A stretch of DNA of 64,000 bases from Deltaproteobacteria bacterium (GTDB lineage Bacteria > Myxococcota > Kuafuiibacteriia > Kuafuiibacteriales > Kuafuiibacteriaceae): contig JADJPE010000005.1 of assembly GCA_016713425.1 (NCBI GenBank), forward strand, positions 3,720,001 through 3,784,000, given 5' to 3'. Under the pieces are notes generated by a model. The model was not told where the DNA came from, made no database searches, and worked only from the letters and a program-made list of their open reading frames with translations. The translations under genes and the position numbers were made by a program. Shown here in pieces: positions 8,730-16,863 of this stretch (position 1 is its first letter; each line of letters starts with the position of its first letter).

Positions 8730-10448
8730 ATGTCTTTGATGGCGCGGATCAGGACCGGGCGGGTGGAGCCGACATGGGCGCGGCTTGCGTGGAGGCACCG
8801 AGTCGCACCGGCGTGGCTATTGGCCGCTTTTTTTATCGGACTGCCCGGTGCACGAGCGGAGGCGGAGGACGACGCGTCCGACGAGGCGGCCGATTCTTCG
8901 CGGCTCGATGCGCTTCGGGCGGTCGCCAAGGACCGGGGCCGCGGGGCGAGCGGGTCACCGGCGTGGCCGCGCGTCGAGCGTTCGGCGAGCGGTTCAGCCG
9001 TCGCGGCCGGTTCGGATGCCCTGGCCAGCGGCGAGGGTACACAAGACGACGTGCGTGTTCTTGATGACCAGGACGAGTCGCCGGTGGCGCTCGAGGGCGC
9101 GCGCGGTGGCGACGAGACGTTGGGCGCCGAAACTTCCTTGGCGCGCCCTGCCGAGCCTGACACGGGCACGGGCATATCGTTTGGCTCGTATGGTCGAGTC
9201 ACAGCAGGAAGTGATCTCCGAGGGTCGACCCCGCGCGGCGCGCAGGTCGTGGCGCATGGGAACCGGATCGTCGAAGGATCGTATTTGGAGCTCGACCTCT
9301 ACTACAAGCTCCGTCCCCGCAACGACATCGCGATACGACTCGTGACGACGCCCGCGTTGAGCGGCGATCTTTTTCACTACTCGGGCGACTTCAACGCGCA
9401 GATCGCGCTTCGAAACATCTTCGCCGAGGCGACTTTCAGCGATCGTTACATGGTGTGGGCTGGCTCGCGCATGGTGCGCGGCGACGACATGTACTTGCTC
9501 GACTTCTGGCCCATCGACGGCCTGAACGTCGTCGGCGGTGGCGCCGAGATGAAGAGTGGCCGATTCGAAGGCGCCGTGTCCCTGGGCGTGAATCGACTGG
9601 TCCGGCCCTTTCAGTATCAGACCATCAATGTGGCCGACCGGCTCCAAGGTGCCCAGTCGATCGTGCAGCTCGACCGCCAACGGTTCGTCGGTTCGACCAA
9701 CGCTTCTTATCGACTGCTTGGCGATGGCGAAGGCGTGGGGATGAAGGTCAAAGGCGTGATCGAGATTCACGGGCTTCCGGCGGGCGAGTACAAGCGCGAC
9801 GATCTCACCTACAAGAACCTCCCCGCCGATTTCGGCGTCGCGTTTGGCGGTCAGCTCGGAATGTGGGGCTTCGGCGAGCGCGACTCACATGTGAACCTCT
9901 TCGTTCGACTCGCGCGCGGGCTTGCTGCCTACGATGAGCTCGATGTGCCTTCCGGTCTCGACGAGCACCGCCAGAGCTTCCCTGGGGCGTCTGAGTTCTT
10001 GCTGGGCGCGTCTGGGAACTACGAGGCGGGGCCCTTCGGCGTGCTGCTTGGTTCGTACATTCGTCGATTCACGGACGCCGATCGCAGCGTGAAGGACGAG
10101 GACGACTACTGGGAGGGCATTGTCGATGTGCGTCCGTACGTGGGGATGCTCGACCTCTTCCAGGTGGCCGTCGACGTTTCGTATCAGCAGCGCTTGCCGC
10201 GCGGGCCGAGCCCGACGTTGCTCGAGGTGACGAACCCGGCGGTCTTCCAGGTGGCGCCGATGGTGGTGCTCTCACCGGCAGGGAATGGGAGCTACGCGCG
10301 GCCGCAGGTCCGGCTCGTTTATGCGGCGGCCCATCTGAACGAAGGCGCGCGCGACCTCTATCCGGAGGAAGACATTCGCCATGACCGGTCGTGGAATCAC
10401 TTCTTCGGATTGCAGGCAGAGTGGTGGTTCAACTCCACCTATCGATAG
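8730..10448 (+). CDS. LamB/maltoporin-family outer-membrane porin
   Basis: 572 residues. A signal peptide with a long basic head ends near GARA (about residue 43). Residues 44-148 are acidic, low-complexity and without family similarity. The barrel then opens with ISFGSYGRVTAG (149-160), the start typical of LamB-type sugar porins. It continues as alternating amphipathic strands and closes with WNHFFGLQAEWWF near the C terminus, again like maltoporins, with an aromatic-rich last strand for outer-membrane assembly. Expected role: facilitated diffusion of maltodextrins or other oligosaccharides across the outer membrane. The next GH13 gene starts only 10 bp after its stop, so the two are surely co-transcribed. 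The N-terminal spacer replaces the coiled coil seen in the ScrY type. Confidence 0.8.
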   Translation: MSLMARIRTGRVEPTWARLAWRHRVAPAWLLAAFFIGLPGARAEAEDDASDEAADSSRLDALRAVAKDRGRGASGSPAWPRVERSASGSAVAAGSDALASGEGTQDDVRVLDDQDESPVALEGARGGDETLGAETSLARPAEPDTGTGISFGSYGRVTAGSDLRGSTPRGAQVVAHGNRIVEGSYLELDLYYKLRPRNDIAIRLVTTPALSGDLFHYSGDFNAQIALRNIFAEATFSDRYMVWAGSRMVRGDDMYLLDFWPIDGLNVVGGGAEMKSGRFEGAVSLGVNRLVRPFQYQTINVADRLQGAQSIVQLDRQRFVGSTNASYRLLGDGEGVGMKVKGVIEIHGLPAGEYKRDDLTYKNLPADFGVAFGGQLGMWGFGERDSHVNLFVRLARGLAAYDELDVPSGLDEHRQSFPGASEFLLGASGNYEAGPFGVLLGSYIRRFTDADRSVKDEDDYWEGIVDVRPYVGMLDLFQVAVDVSYQQRLPRGPSPTLLEVTNPAVFQVAPMVVLSPAGNGSYARPQVRLVYAAAHLNEGARDLYPEEDIRHDRSWNHFFGLQAEWWFNSTYR

Positions 10449-10452
10449 GGAG
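10447..10452 (+). promoter_or_regulatory. Shine-Dalgarno AGGGAG for GH13-B
   Basis: AGGGAG overlaps the porin stop codon (10446-10448) and lies six bases before the GTG at 10459. It selects that GTG over an in-frame upstream ATG at 10381 inside the porin. Confidence 0.6.
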
Positions 10453-10458
10453 AACGCC

Positions 10459-12612
10459 GTGAAGAACAGCAGAACTCATACATTCGTTTCTCGGGCGCTC
10501 TTTGGGGTGTTCGTCGTGTCGGCCGCTTCGGCCGCGTCCTGTGCCGCGCCGTCGGTCGAAGAAGAGCTCATCGAAGGGCCTCGGCGCACGAACAAGGGTC
10601 TCGATTGGCGCGACCAAGTGATCTATCAGATCATGGTCGACCGCTTTCACAACGGTGATCCAAACAACGACTACTTTGTGAAGCCGAGCGCTTTGGGTGG
10701 CTTTCACGGCGGTGACTGGCAAGGCGTCATCGACAAGCTCGACTATCTCGAAGAGCTGGGCGTGAACACGCTTTGGATAAGCCCCGTCATTCGTAACGTC
10801 GATGAAGATGCCGGCTTCTACTCGTACCATGGGTATTGGGGGCAAGACTTCTTCCGGCCGAACCCCAATTTTGGCGATCTCTACAAGCTACGCGAGCTGG
10901 TCGACAAAGCGCATGAGCGGGACATCCTCGTGGTGCTCGACATCGTGACCAACCACGTCGGACAGCTTTGGTATTACGACATCAACGGCAATGGTCGCCA
11001 CGACGAGTGGCTCACGGGCGGCGCGAACACGCACACCTGTCTTCAGATTTGCCGATCCGACGCCGCGCAATGTCGCGACAAGGGCCTTTCCTTTGACCAG
11101 GCGCGGCAGGACTACGGATGTCAGTGTAGCGCAGACGAACACGCCTTTTGCGCGAACCAGGCAGGCTACTTCGAACGCGTGCTCGAGGCCGACCCGGAGT
11201 ATGACCCGCGGGGTGTTCAGGGATGGACGAGCCTTGGTTTCTCTGGACCGTCGGAGATTCGTTTCCCGTACCAGCCGGAGGTCAATCGGGTGCCGCCCCC
11301 GCGTCCTCCGAAGCTCATCGATTGGCCGGAGGACCGACCGTGGTTTGACGACCCAACCTGGTACAACCGGCGTGGTCGCGTCTATTTGTGGTGGCACGAA
11401 GGCGATTACAGTTACGTCGAGGGGCGGCAGCCGTTCGTTCGCGAGCAAGAGACGCTCGGCGACTTTCCGGGTGGGCTCAAGGACCTGAACACCGACAACC
11501 CAGACGTCCAAGACGTGCTGTCGAAGGCTTTCGAGTTCTGGATTGCGGTGGCTGACTTCGATGGCTTCCGAATCGATACGCTCAAGCACATCGACATGCC
11601 GGAGATCGCGCCGAACAAGCGCGGCTTCTGGGGTGAGTTCACGGGTCGGATGCGCGCCCAAGCCAAGAAGCTCGGCAAAGAGAACTTCTTCATGTTCGGC
11701 GAAGCTTTTGACGGCAACGACAACCTGCTTGGGATCTATACGTTCCCAGGCGAAGATGAGCGCGGAAAGTTTGGGCGCGTCGACTCGGTGTTCTACTTCA
11801 GCCAGAAATACCAAATCTTTGAAGACGTCATCAAAAACGGCGGTGCGACGAAGAAGATCGAGTGCCTGTACAACAGCCGAACCGGGAAGAACGCCGACGA
11901 CCAGGCGTGTCGTCGAATGGGAAGCCCCGTTGGGCCGGTCTATTACGATCAGCCGCACGCGAGCTCCGAGGATGGAGGGATTGGGCTCGCACCACAGCAG
12001 GTGCTCGTCAACTTCATGGATAACCACGATGTCTCGCGCTTCCTCTGGAACTCGGATCCCGAGACGCTCCATGCGGCGCTCTTCTATCTCCTGACCTGGG
12101 ACGGTATCCCGTGCATCTATTACGGCACCGAGCAACGCTTCAACGGCGGCAACGATCCGCGGAACCGCGAGGACATGGCGCTCGGAAGCCCGTTTGGCTA
12201 CCCCGGTTTCGATACGACCAACGAGACGTTCACGTTCGTGAAGTCTTTGATTCAAGCACGCAAGGACTATGCGCCTTTGCGTCGCGGCGAAGTGAACGTG
12301 GTGTGGGCGACCGAGCGTCCCGCGGGTTCACGCGACTACGGCGTGTTTGCGTTTGAGCGGGTGCTCCCCGAAGAGCGCGCGTTGGTCGTGCTGAACTTGG
12401 CCAAAGATCAGGAGAGCACGACGTGTGCGCCGGAGGCTGAAGGCGGTGTGTGCATGAAGACATCCTTCCCCGTGGGATCGGTGCTTCAGGATGTCGGCCC
12501 GGAGAGCACCGGCGAGACCTTCGTCGTGCAGCGGGATGCGCAGGGCGACGGATATCTTCAGATGACGCTGCCCGCACGGAGCGGACGCATTCTTGTGCCG
12601 AGCTACGAGTGA
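10459..12612 (+). CDS. GH13 alpha-amylase-family lipoprotein (B)
   Basis: 717 residues from the GTG at 10459. The signal peptide ends in SAASC (Cys28). The catalytic domain begins almost at once (DWRDQVIYQIMVDRF at 49-63), with no starch-binding module. The active-site regions are complete: DIVTNH (161-166), FRIDTLKH with nucleophile Asp373, FMFGEAFDG with Glu415, and MDNHDVSRF with His523-Asp524. A feature I have not seen described is a cluster of six cysteines between 194 and 231, in the loop after the first conserved region; it probably forms a disulfide-braced subdomain. A C-terminal beta domain ends in SGRILVPSYE. Probably hydrolyses alpha-glucan or oligosaccharides at the cell surface next to the porin. 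Confidence 0.88.
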   Translation: MKNSRTHTFVSRALFGVFVVSAASAASCAAPSVEEELIEGPRRTNKGLDWRDQVIYQIMVDRFHNGDPNNDYFVKPSALGGFHGGDWQGVIDKLDYLEELGVNTLWISPVIRNVDEDAGFYSYHGYWGQDFFRPNPNFGDLYKLRELVDKAHERDILVVLDIVTNHVGQLWYYDINGNGRHDEWLTGGANTHTCLQICRSDAAQCRDKGLSFDQARQDYGCQCSADEHAFCANQAGYFERVLEADPEYDPRGVQGWTSLGFSGPSEIRFPYQPEVNRVPPPRPPKLIDWPEDRPWFDDPTWYNRRGRVYLWWHEGDYSYVEGRQPFVREQETLGDFPGGLKDLNTDNPDVQDVLSKAFEFWIAVADFDGFRIDTLKHIDMPEIAPNKRGFWGEFTGRMRAQAKKLGKENFFMFGEAFDGNDNLLGIYTFPGEDERGKFGRVDSVFYFSQKYQIFEDVIKNGGATKKIECLYNSRTGKNADDQACRRMGSPVGPVYYDQPHASSEDGGIGLAPQQVLVNFMDNHDVSRFLWNSDPETLHAALFYLLTWDGIPCIYYGTEQRFNGGNDPRNREDMALGSPFGYPGFDTTNETFTFVKSLIQARKDYAPLRRGEVNVVWATERPAGSRDYGVFAFERVLPEERALVVLNLAKDQESTTCAPEAEGGVCMKTSFPVGSVLQDVGPESTGETFVVQRDAQGDGYLQMTLPARSGRILVPSYE

Positions 12613-12723
12613 GCGGTGACGGTCGGCGGCGGCCGTCTGCGACTGGTTGCCGCCGCCCAAAGGTTGTGAGGAGCTTCTCGATGTCAGCTTCGGTTGGTCG
12701 AAGGCTCCATGGATGGGGATTGC

Positions 12724-12730
12724 GAGGAGA
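12724..12730 (+). promoter_or_regulatory. Shine-Dalgarno GAGGAGA for GH13-C
   Basis: GAGGAGA precedes the ATG at 12737 by six bases and fixes the start of the lipoprotein signal sequence. The in-frame upstream ATG at 12647 has no such site. Confidence 0.6.
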
Positions 12731-12736
12731 TTTGTG

Positions 12737-14935
12737 ATGCGGATGCTAAGTAGAGCGCTGATGATCACAGTCACGGCAGCGCTGGGCGCTGCGGGCTGCG
12801 AAGGGGTCAATCCCGAGGACGAGCTTGGCTACGAACGGCCACCTCCGACGAGTGGTCGCATTGACGTCAATGTCGGCGGTGGTGGCGGGAATTGCTCAGG
12901 CAGCAACTGTTCCTGTACCTCAGGGTCTTGTACGTCCGGTGTCGCTGATGGCGGTGTGACCGATGGCTTCGTTTCGGGGTCCGATTCGGGCACGGCGGAC
13001 AGCGGAGGCTTCGACGCTGGCACGACCGATACGGGTGTTGCGGATTCGGGGCCGTCGCTGACGGAGCGAACGTTCGAGTATCGTGACAGCTCGGCTTCGA
13101 GTGTATGGGTCACCGGGAACTTCGTGACCCCGGTTTGGGCGGAGACGCCCGCCGAAGGGGCGCTCGAGCTCACCAAGCAGGGCGGAGATCTCTGGTCGGC
13201 GAGTGTGATGCTCGAAGACGGTCGCTATGAATACAAGTTCATCGTCAATGGGAGCGCGTGGGTCGCAGACCCGGCCAATCCGGGGCAGGGCCCGGACGGA
13301 AACAGCGTCTTCGTGATCGGCGATGGCAACAACAACTCGGGCTCGTGCGGAGATCTCGAGGCGTTCGACTGGCGCGACGCGGTGATGTACTTCGCGATGA
13401 TCGACCGCTTCGCAGACGGCGACTCGAGCAACAACCAGCCGGTGAGTGGGGCCTCTGGGGGTGACGCGACGAACGGGCCGAGCGGGCAGTACGAAGGCGG
13501 TGACCTCAAGGGATTGAAGAATAGGATCCCATATCTTGCCGACCTGGGCGTCACGGCGCTCTGGATGTCGGCGCCGTACGAGAACCGGAACTCGGTCGGT
13601 GCGGCGATCGATCCCGGCTCGGATTCTCATGGGTACTCGGGCTACCACGGCTACTGGCCTTCGCCACCGGCGGTTGACTACAGCAATCCGAACAATCCAA
13701 GTCCTGCGCCTCAAGTCGAGAGTCGCATCGGCACGAGTCAAGATCTCAAGGCCGTCATCGATGCGGCCCACAGTTCTGCCAGCGCCGACGGTCACGGCAT
13801 GAAGGTGCTGTTCGACTACGTGATGAATCACGTCGACATCGACAGCGGTCTCTATCAGGCACACCCCGACTGGTTTGCGCGGGACAACGGGCGTTTTCGA
13901 CTCTGCGGTCCGGAAAATCTCTGGAACGATCCGACCTGGGGAACGAAGTGCGCGTTCACGGACTACTTGCCGCCGTTCGACTATGGCAACGCCACCGCAC
14001 GGGCGTGGTCGATCGCGGATGCGATCTACTGGGCCAAGGCGTACGGCATCGATGGCTATCGTCTCGATGCGATCAAGCATGTGCCGCTCGTGTGGTTGAC
14101 AGATCTCCGATCGGCGCTGAAGCAGCAATTCCCAGATCCCGAAGGCGGGCGATTCTACCTGGTAGGCGAGACGTTCGACTATGGGAATCGCGATCTTCTG
14201 AAGAGCTTCGTGGACCCGGATCGCATGCTCGATGGCCAGTTCGACTTCCCGTTCAAGCGGGTGGCCTGTGAGTCGCTCTTCCGTGGCGATGGCAACATCG
14301 CGAACCTCGCGAACTTCATGCAGGGCAACGACGACTTCTATGGACCGGGTTCGCTCATGACGACCTGGATCGGCAATCATGACATTCCGCGGGCGATTCA
14401 CTTCGCGAGCCACCAAATTGGGAGCTGTACGGAGGGGAGCAACGCGGGCAACGGATGGTCTTCAAGCTACGGACAGCCGGGTGATGCGGCGGCCTATGAA
14501 CGGCTCGGACTGGCTTTTGCCGTCATGATGACGAACCCAGGCATTCCGCTGATCTACTACGGCGACGAGGTTGGTCTTGCAGGTGGGGGCGATCCGGACA
14601 ATCGACGCATGATGCCGTGGTCGGATTCGAGCATAAATGCGCATCAGAAGGCGCTTCGCGCCGAGGTGAAACGGTTGGCGCACATACGAGCCGAGAACAA
14701 GGTCCTGGGGCGTGGTCGCCGGACGACGCTCTACGCCGACCAGAATGTCTGGGCGTACCGGATGTCGGGCTGCGGCGATGGTGCGTCGTCCGTAGTTATT
14801 GCGATCAACAAGGCCGACTCTTCGCAGTCGGTGGAGATTGCCGGAGGACCGTTCACCGATCTGAAGTCGGGTGGGCAGGTCGCGGGTGGGCGTCTCAGTC
14901 TCCCACCCCGCGGTTACATTGCGCTTCGTGAATAG
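12737..14935 (+). CDS. GH13 alpha-amylase-family lipoprotein with CBM48-like domain (C)
   Basis: 732 residues. The signal peptide ends in GAAGC (Cys21). A Gly/Ser/Cys/Asp-rich tether runs to about 105. A starch-binding CBM48/AMPK-like fold follows (about 108-197; WVTGNF and YEYKFIVNGSAW). The barrel begins at FDWRDAVMYFAMIDRF (210-225) with intact regions: DYVMNH (360-365), YRLDAIKH with nucleophile Asp444, YLVGETFDYG with Glu478, and WIGNHDIPR with His548-Asp549. The domain order matches GH13-A, so A and C look like one pair, B and D another. It lies 124 bp after GH13-B and 10 bp before GH13-D. Confidence 0.9.
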   Translation: MRMLSRALMITVTAALGAAGCEGVNPEDELGYERPPPTSGRIDVNVGGGGGNCSGSNCSCTSGSCTSGVADGGVTDGFVSGSDSGTADSGGFDAGTTDTGVADSGPSLTERTFEYRDSSASSVWVTGNFVTPVWAETPAEGALELTKQGGDLWSASVMLEDGRYEYKFIVNGSAWVADPANPGQGPDGNSVFVIGDGNNNSGSCGDLEAFDWRDAVMYFAMIDRFADGDSSNNQPVSGASGGDATNGPSGQYEGGDLKGLKNRIPYLADLGVTALWMSAPYENRNSVGAAIDPGSDSHGYSGYHGYWPSPPAVDYSNPNNPSPAPQVESRIGTSQDLKAVIDAAHSSASADGHGMKVLFDYVMNHVDIDSGLYQAHPDWFARDNGRFRLCGPENLWNDPTWGTKCAFTDYLPPFDYGNATARAWSIADAIYWAKAYGIDGYRLDAIKHVPLVWLTDLRSALKQQFPDPEGGRFYLVGETFDYGNRDLLKSFVDPDRMLDGQFDFPFKRVACESLFRGDGNIANLANFMQGNDDFYGPGSLMTTWIGNHDIPRAIHFASHQIGSCTEGSNAGNGWSSSYGQPGDAAAYERLGLAFAVMMTNPGIPLIYYGDEVGLAGGGDPDNRRMMPWSDSSINAHQKALRAEVKRLAHIRAENKVLGRGRRTTLYADQNVWAYRMSGCGDGASSVVIAINKADSSQSVEIAGGPFTDLKSGGQVAGGRLSLPPRGYIALRE

Positions 14936-14945
14936 GGTGTGAGTC

Positions 14946-16829
14946 TTGCTGGGATTTCGTTGTCGCCGCGCTTCGCGTCTCTTCTTGCTGGCCGCTCGTG
15001 CTTTCGGGCTGGTGGTTGGCGTGTCGGGTGCTGGGTGCGGCGGCGACGATCTCCACTTGGTTGAAGACTGGCGCGACCAGATTGTCTACGAGGTCATCGT
15101 CGACCGCTTTGACGATGGCGACCCAAGCAACAACACCGTCGATGGGGTTTCGGTCGTTCCCGGTGCACTCGAACGCTTTCAAGGTGGCGACTGGCGAGGG
15201 TTGACCCGCCGGCTTGGTTATCTTCAGCGGCTCGGGATCACGGCGATCTGGATTTCGCCGATCGTCGCGAACGTGCAGCGTACCGAGGGGCAGGATGGCT
15301 ACCACGGATATTGGGCCAAAGACTTCACGACGCTGAATCCTCGGTTCGGCGACCTCGACGACCTGCGGGCGCTCGTCGAAGCCGCCCACGCCCGCGGCAT
15401 GCGCGTGATCGTCGACGTCGTGACGAATCATGCCGGCCGTGTCTTCTTCTACGACCTCGACGGCGACGGTGCGTTGTCGTCCGATGCCGAGTGGTATCCG
15501 CCCTTCGAATCCGAGGCGCCTTATCCGGAGGATTCGGTCATCTGGACGGAGTCACCGCCTCGTCTCTTCCGCGAGGAAGGCGGCGAGATGGTTCCGTGGG
15601 CGCTTGAACCAAAGCACTTCCACCTGAGAGGCCAAATGGCTGGGTATGTCGGTGATGCGCGCGAGCTGACGGACTTCCCGACCGGTCTTCGCGATCTGCA
15701 CACGGAAGACGAGCGCGTCATCCAGGGGCTCATCGATACCTATGTCTATTGGGCCGAAACGATCGGCTTCGACGGCTTCCGGCTCGACGCCGTGCCGCAC
15801 GTCAATCGTGCCTTTTGGTCTCGGTTCTGCACGGAGGTTCGTGAGCGTCTTCGCGCGCGAGGCATTCACGACTTCTTGTTGCTGGGCGAGGTTTACGACG
15901 ACGATCCCGAGGTCTTGGCGAGCTACACGAACGACGGCCAATTCGATTCGGTCTTTGACTTCTCGCTGAAGTGGCGGGCCATCGACGCGCTCTTGCTCGA
16001 TGGCGCGCCGGCGAGCCTTGCGCGAGAGGCGCTCGTTGACAACCGTGCCTTCTATCCCGATACACCACACGAAAACGGTGTGGGTCTCACGCCCTGGCAG
16101 GCGCGGATGTCTTTCGCAGACAACCACGACATGTGGCGCATCGCGGCCGCCATCGAAGATCCTTGGATCCCAATCTTGGCCTTCACGCTCGTCTATACCG
16201 TCGACGCGATCCCGGTGCTCTACTACGGGAGCGAGCACGATTTTATCGGCATCGGGGGTGATACCTCGCGTGAACGCCTCTGGACCACCGGCTTTGACGA
16301 GAGCAACTGGATGTATCGATACCTCGCGCGCTTGGCGGAGCTCCGGCAGAAGTCACCGGCGCTCCGACGCGGAGATCTCGTGGTCCGCTACGCGAGTGAG
16401 GCGAGCACCGCGGTCGAATATGTCGCGGATGCCAACGTAGAGGCGGAGGACGAAGGTTCCACCGGAACCAGCCTGGGCTCGGGCACTGGTTCCGGCGGGC
16501 GGACGTGGACGTCTGGGGTTGGTGGTGATGACGAAGGGGTTGCCGAGCCTTCGACGACATCGGGGGTGGCGGCAACGCAGGCGCCGGCGCCGGCGCCGGA
16601 CGCTGGGCTTCTCGTCTATGAACGCCGCTATGGTGATGAGGTGGTGCTTGTTGCGCTCAACGCGAACGCGCGAAAAGAGGCGAGGGCACAAGTCGAGACG
16701 AGCTTTCCTGAGGGCACACGCCTTCGCGAGGTTCTATTCGGTGAAGATGCGGGGCGCGTAGGGCCACATGGGCAGCTCAATCTCGTGTTGCCGGCGCGCA
16801 GCGTGGTCGTTCTATTCAAACGATCATAG
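14946..16829 (+). CDS. GH13 alpha-amylase-family lipoprotein (D)
   Basis: 627 residues from TTG; a TGA at 14940-14942 closes the frame just upstream, so TTG is the first possible start, with AGGG at 14934-14937. Lipobox SGAGC (Cys31). The barrel begins directly (DWRDQIVYEVIVDRF at 41-55), like GH13-B. Catalytic residues: nucleophile Asp281 (FRLDAVPH), acid/base Glu315 (LLLGEVYDD) and His394-Asp395 (ADNHDMW). The Lys-His pair two to four residues after the nucleophile in the other three enzymes is Pro-His here, which may change the +1/+2 subsites. The C-terminal beta domain is split by a Gly/Ser/Thr/Ala-rich insertion of about 55 residues (16430-16610). Start of translation is probably coupled to GH13-C. 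Confidence 0.87.
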   Translation: MLGFRCRRASRLFLLAARAFGLVVGVSGAGCGGDDLHLVEDWRDQIVYEVIVDRFDDGDPSNNTVDGVSVVPGALERFQGGDWRGLTRRLGYLQRLGITAIWISPIVANVQRTEGQDGYHGYWAKDFTTLNPRFGDLDDLRALVEAAHARGMRVIVDVVTNHAGRVFFYDLDGDGALSSDAEWYPPFESEAPYPEDSVIWTESPPRLFREEGGEMVPWALEPKHFHLRGQMAGYVGDARELTDFPTGLRDLHTEDERVIQGLIDTYVYWAETIGFDGFRLDAVPHVNRAFWSRFCTEVRERLRARGIHDFLLLGEVYDDDPEVLASYTNDGQFDSVFDFSLKWRAIDALLLDGAPASLAREALVDNRAFYPDTPHENGVGLTPWQARMSFADNHDMWRIAAAIEDPWIPILAFTLVYTVDAIPVLYYGSEHDFIGIGGDTSRERLWTTGFDESNWMYRYLARLAELRQKSPALRRGDLVVRYASEASTAVEYVADANVEAEDEGSTGTSLGSGTGSGGRTWTSGVGGDDEGVAEPSTTSGVAATQAPAPAPDAGLLVYERRYGDEVVLVALNANARKEARAQVETSFPEGTRLREVLFGEDAGRVGPHGQLNLVLPARSVVVLFKRS

Positions 16830-16863
16830 GTCGAAGGGATCGAGAGCCTTGCTGGCTTTCGAG

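Noticed and set aside
10888..12255. 455-codon minus-strand open frame opposite GH13-B
   Set aside because: It lies wholly inside a gene with all GH13 motifs; long antisense frames are expected at this GC content.
12920..14416. 498-codon minus-strand open frame opposite GH13-C
   Set aside because: Same reason: Arg/Val-rich translation without motifs, opposite an unmistakable enzyme.
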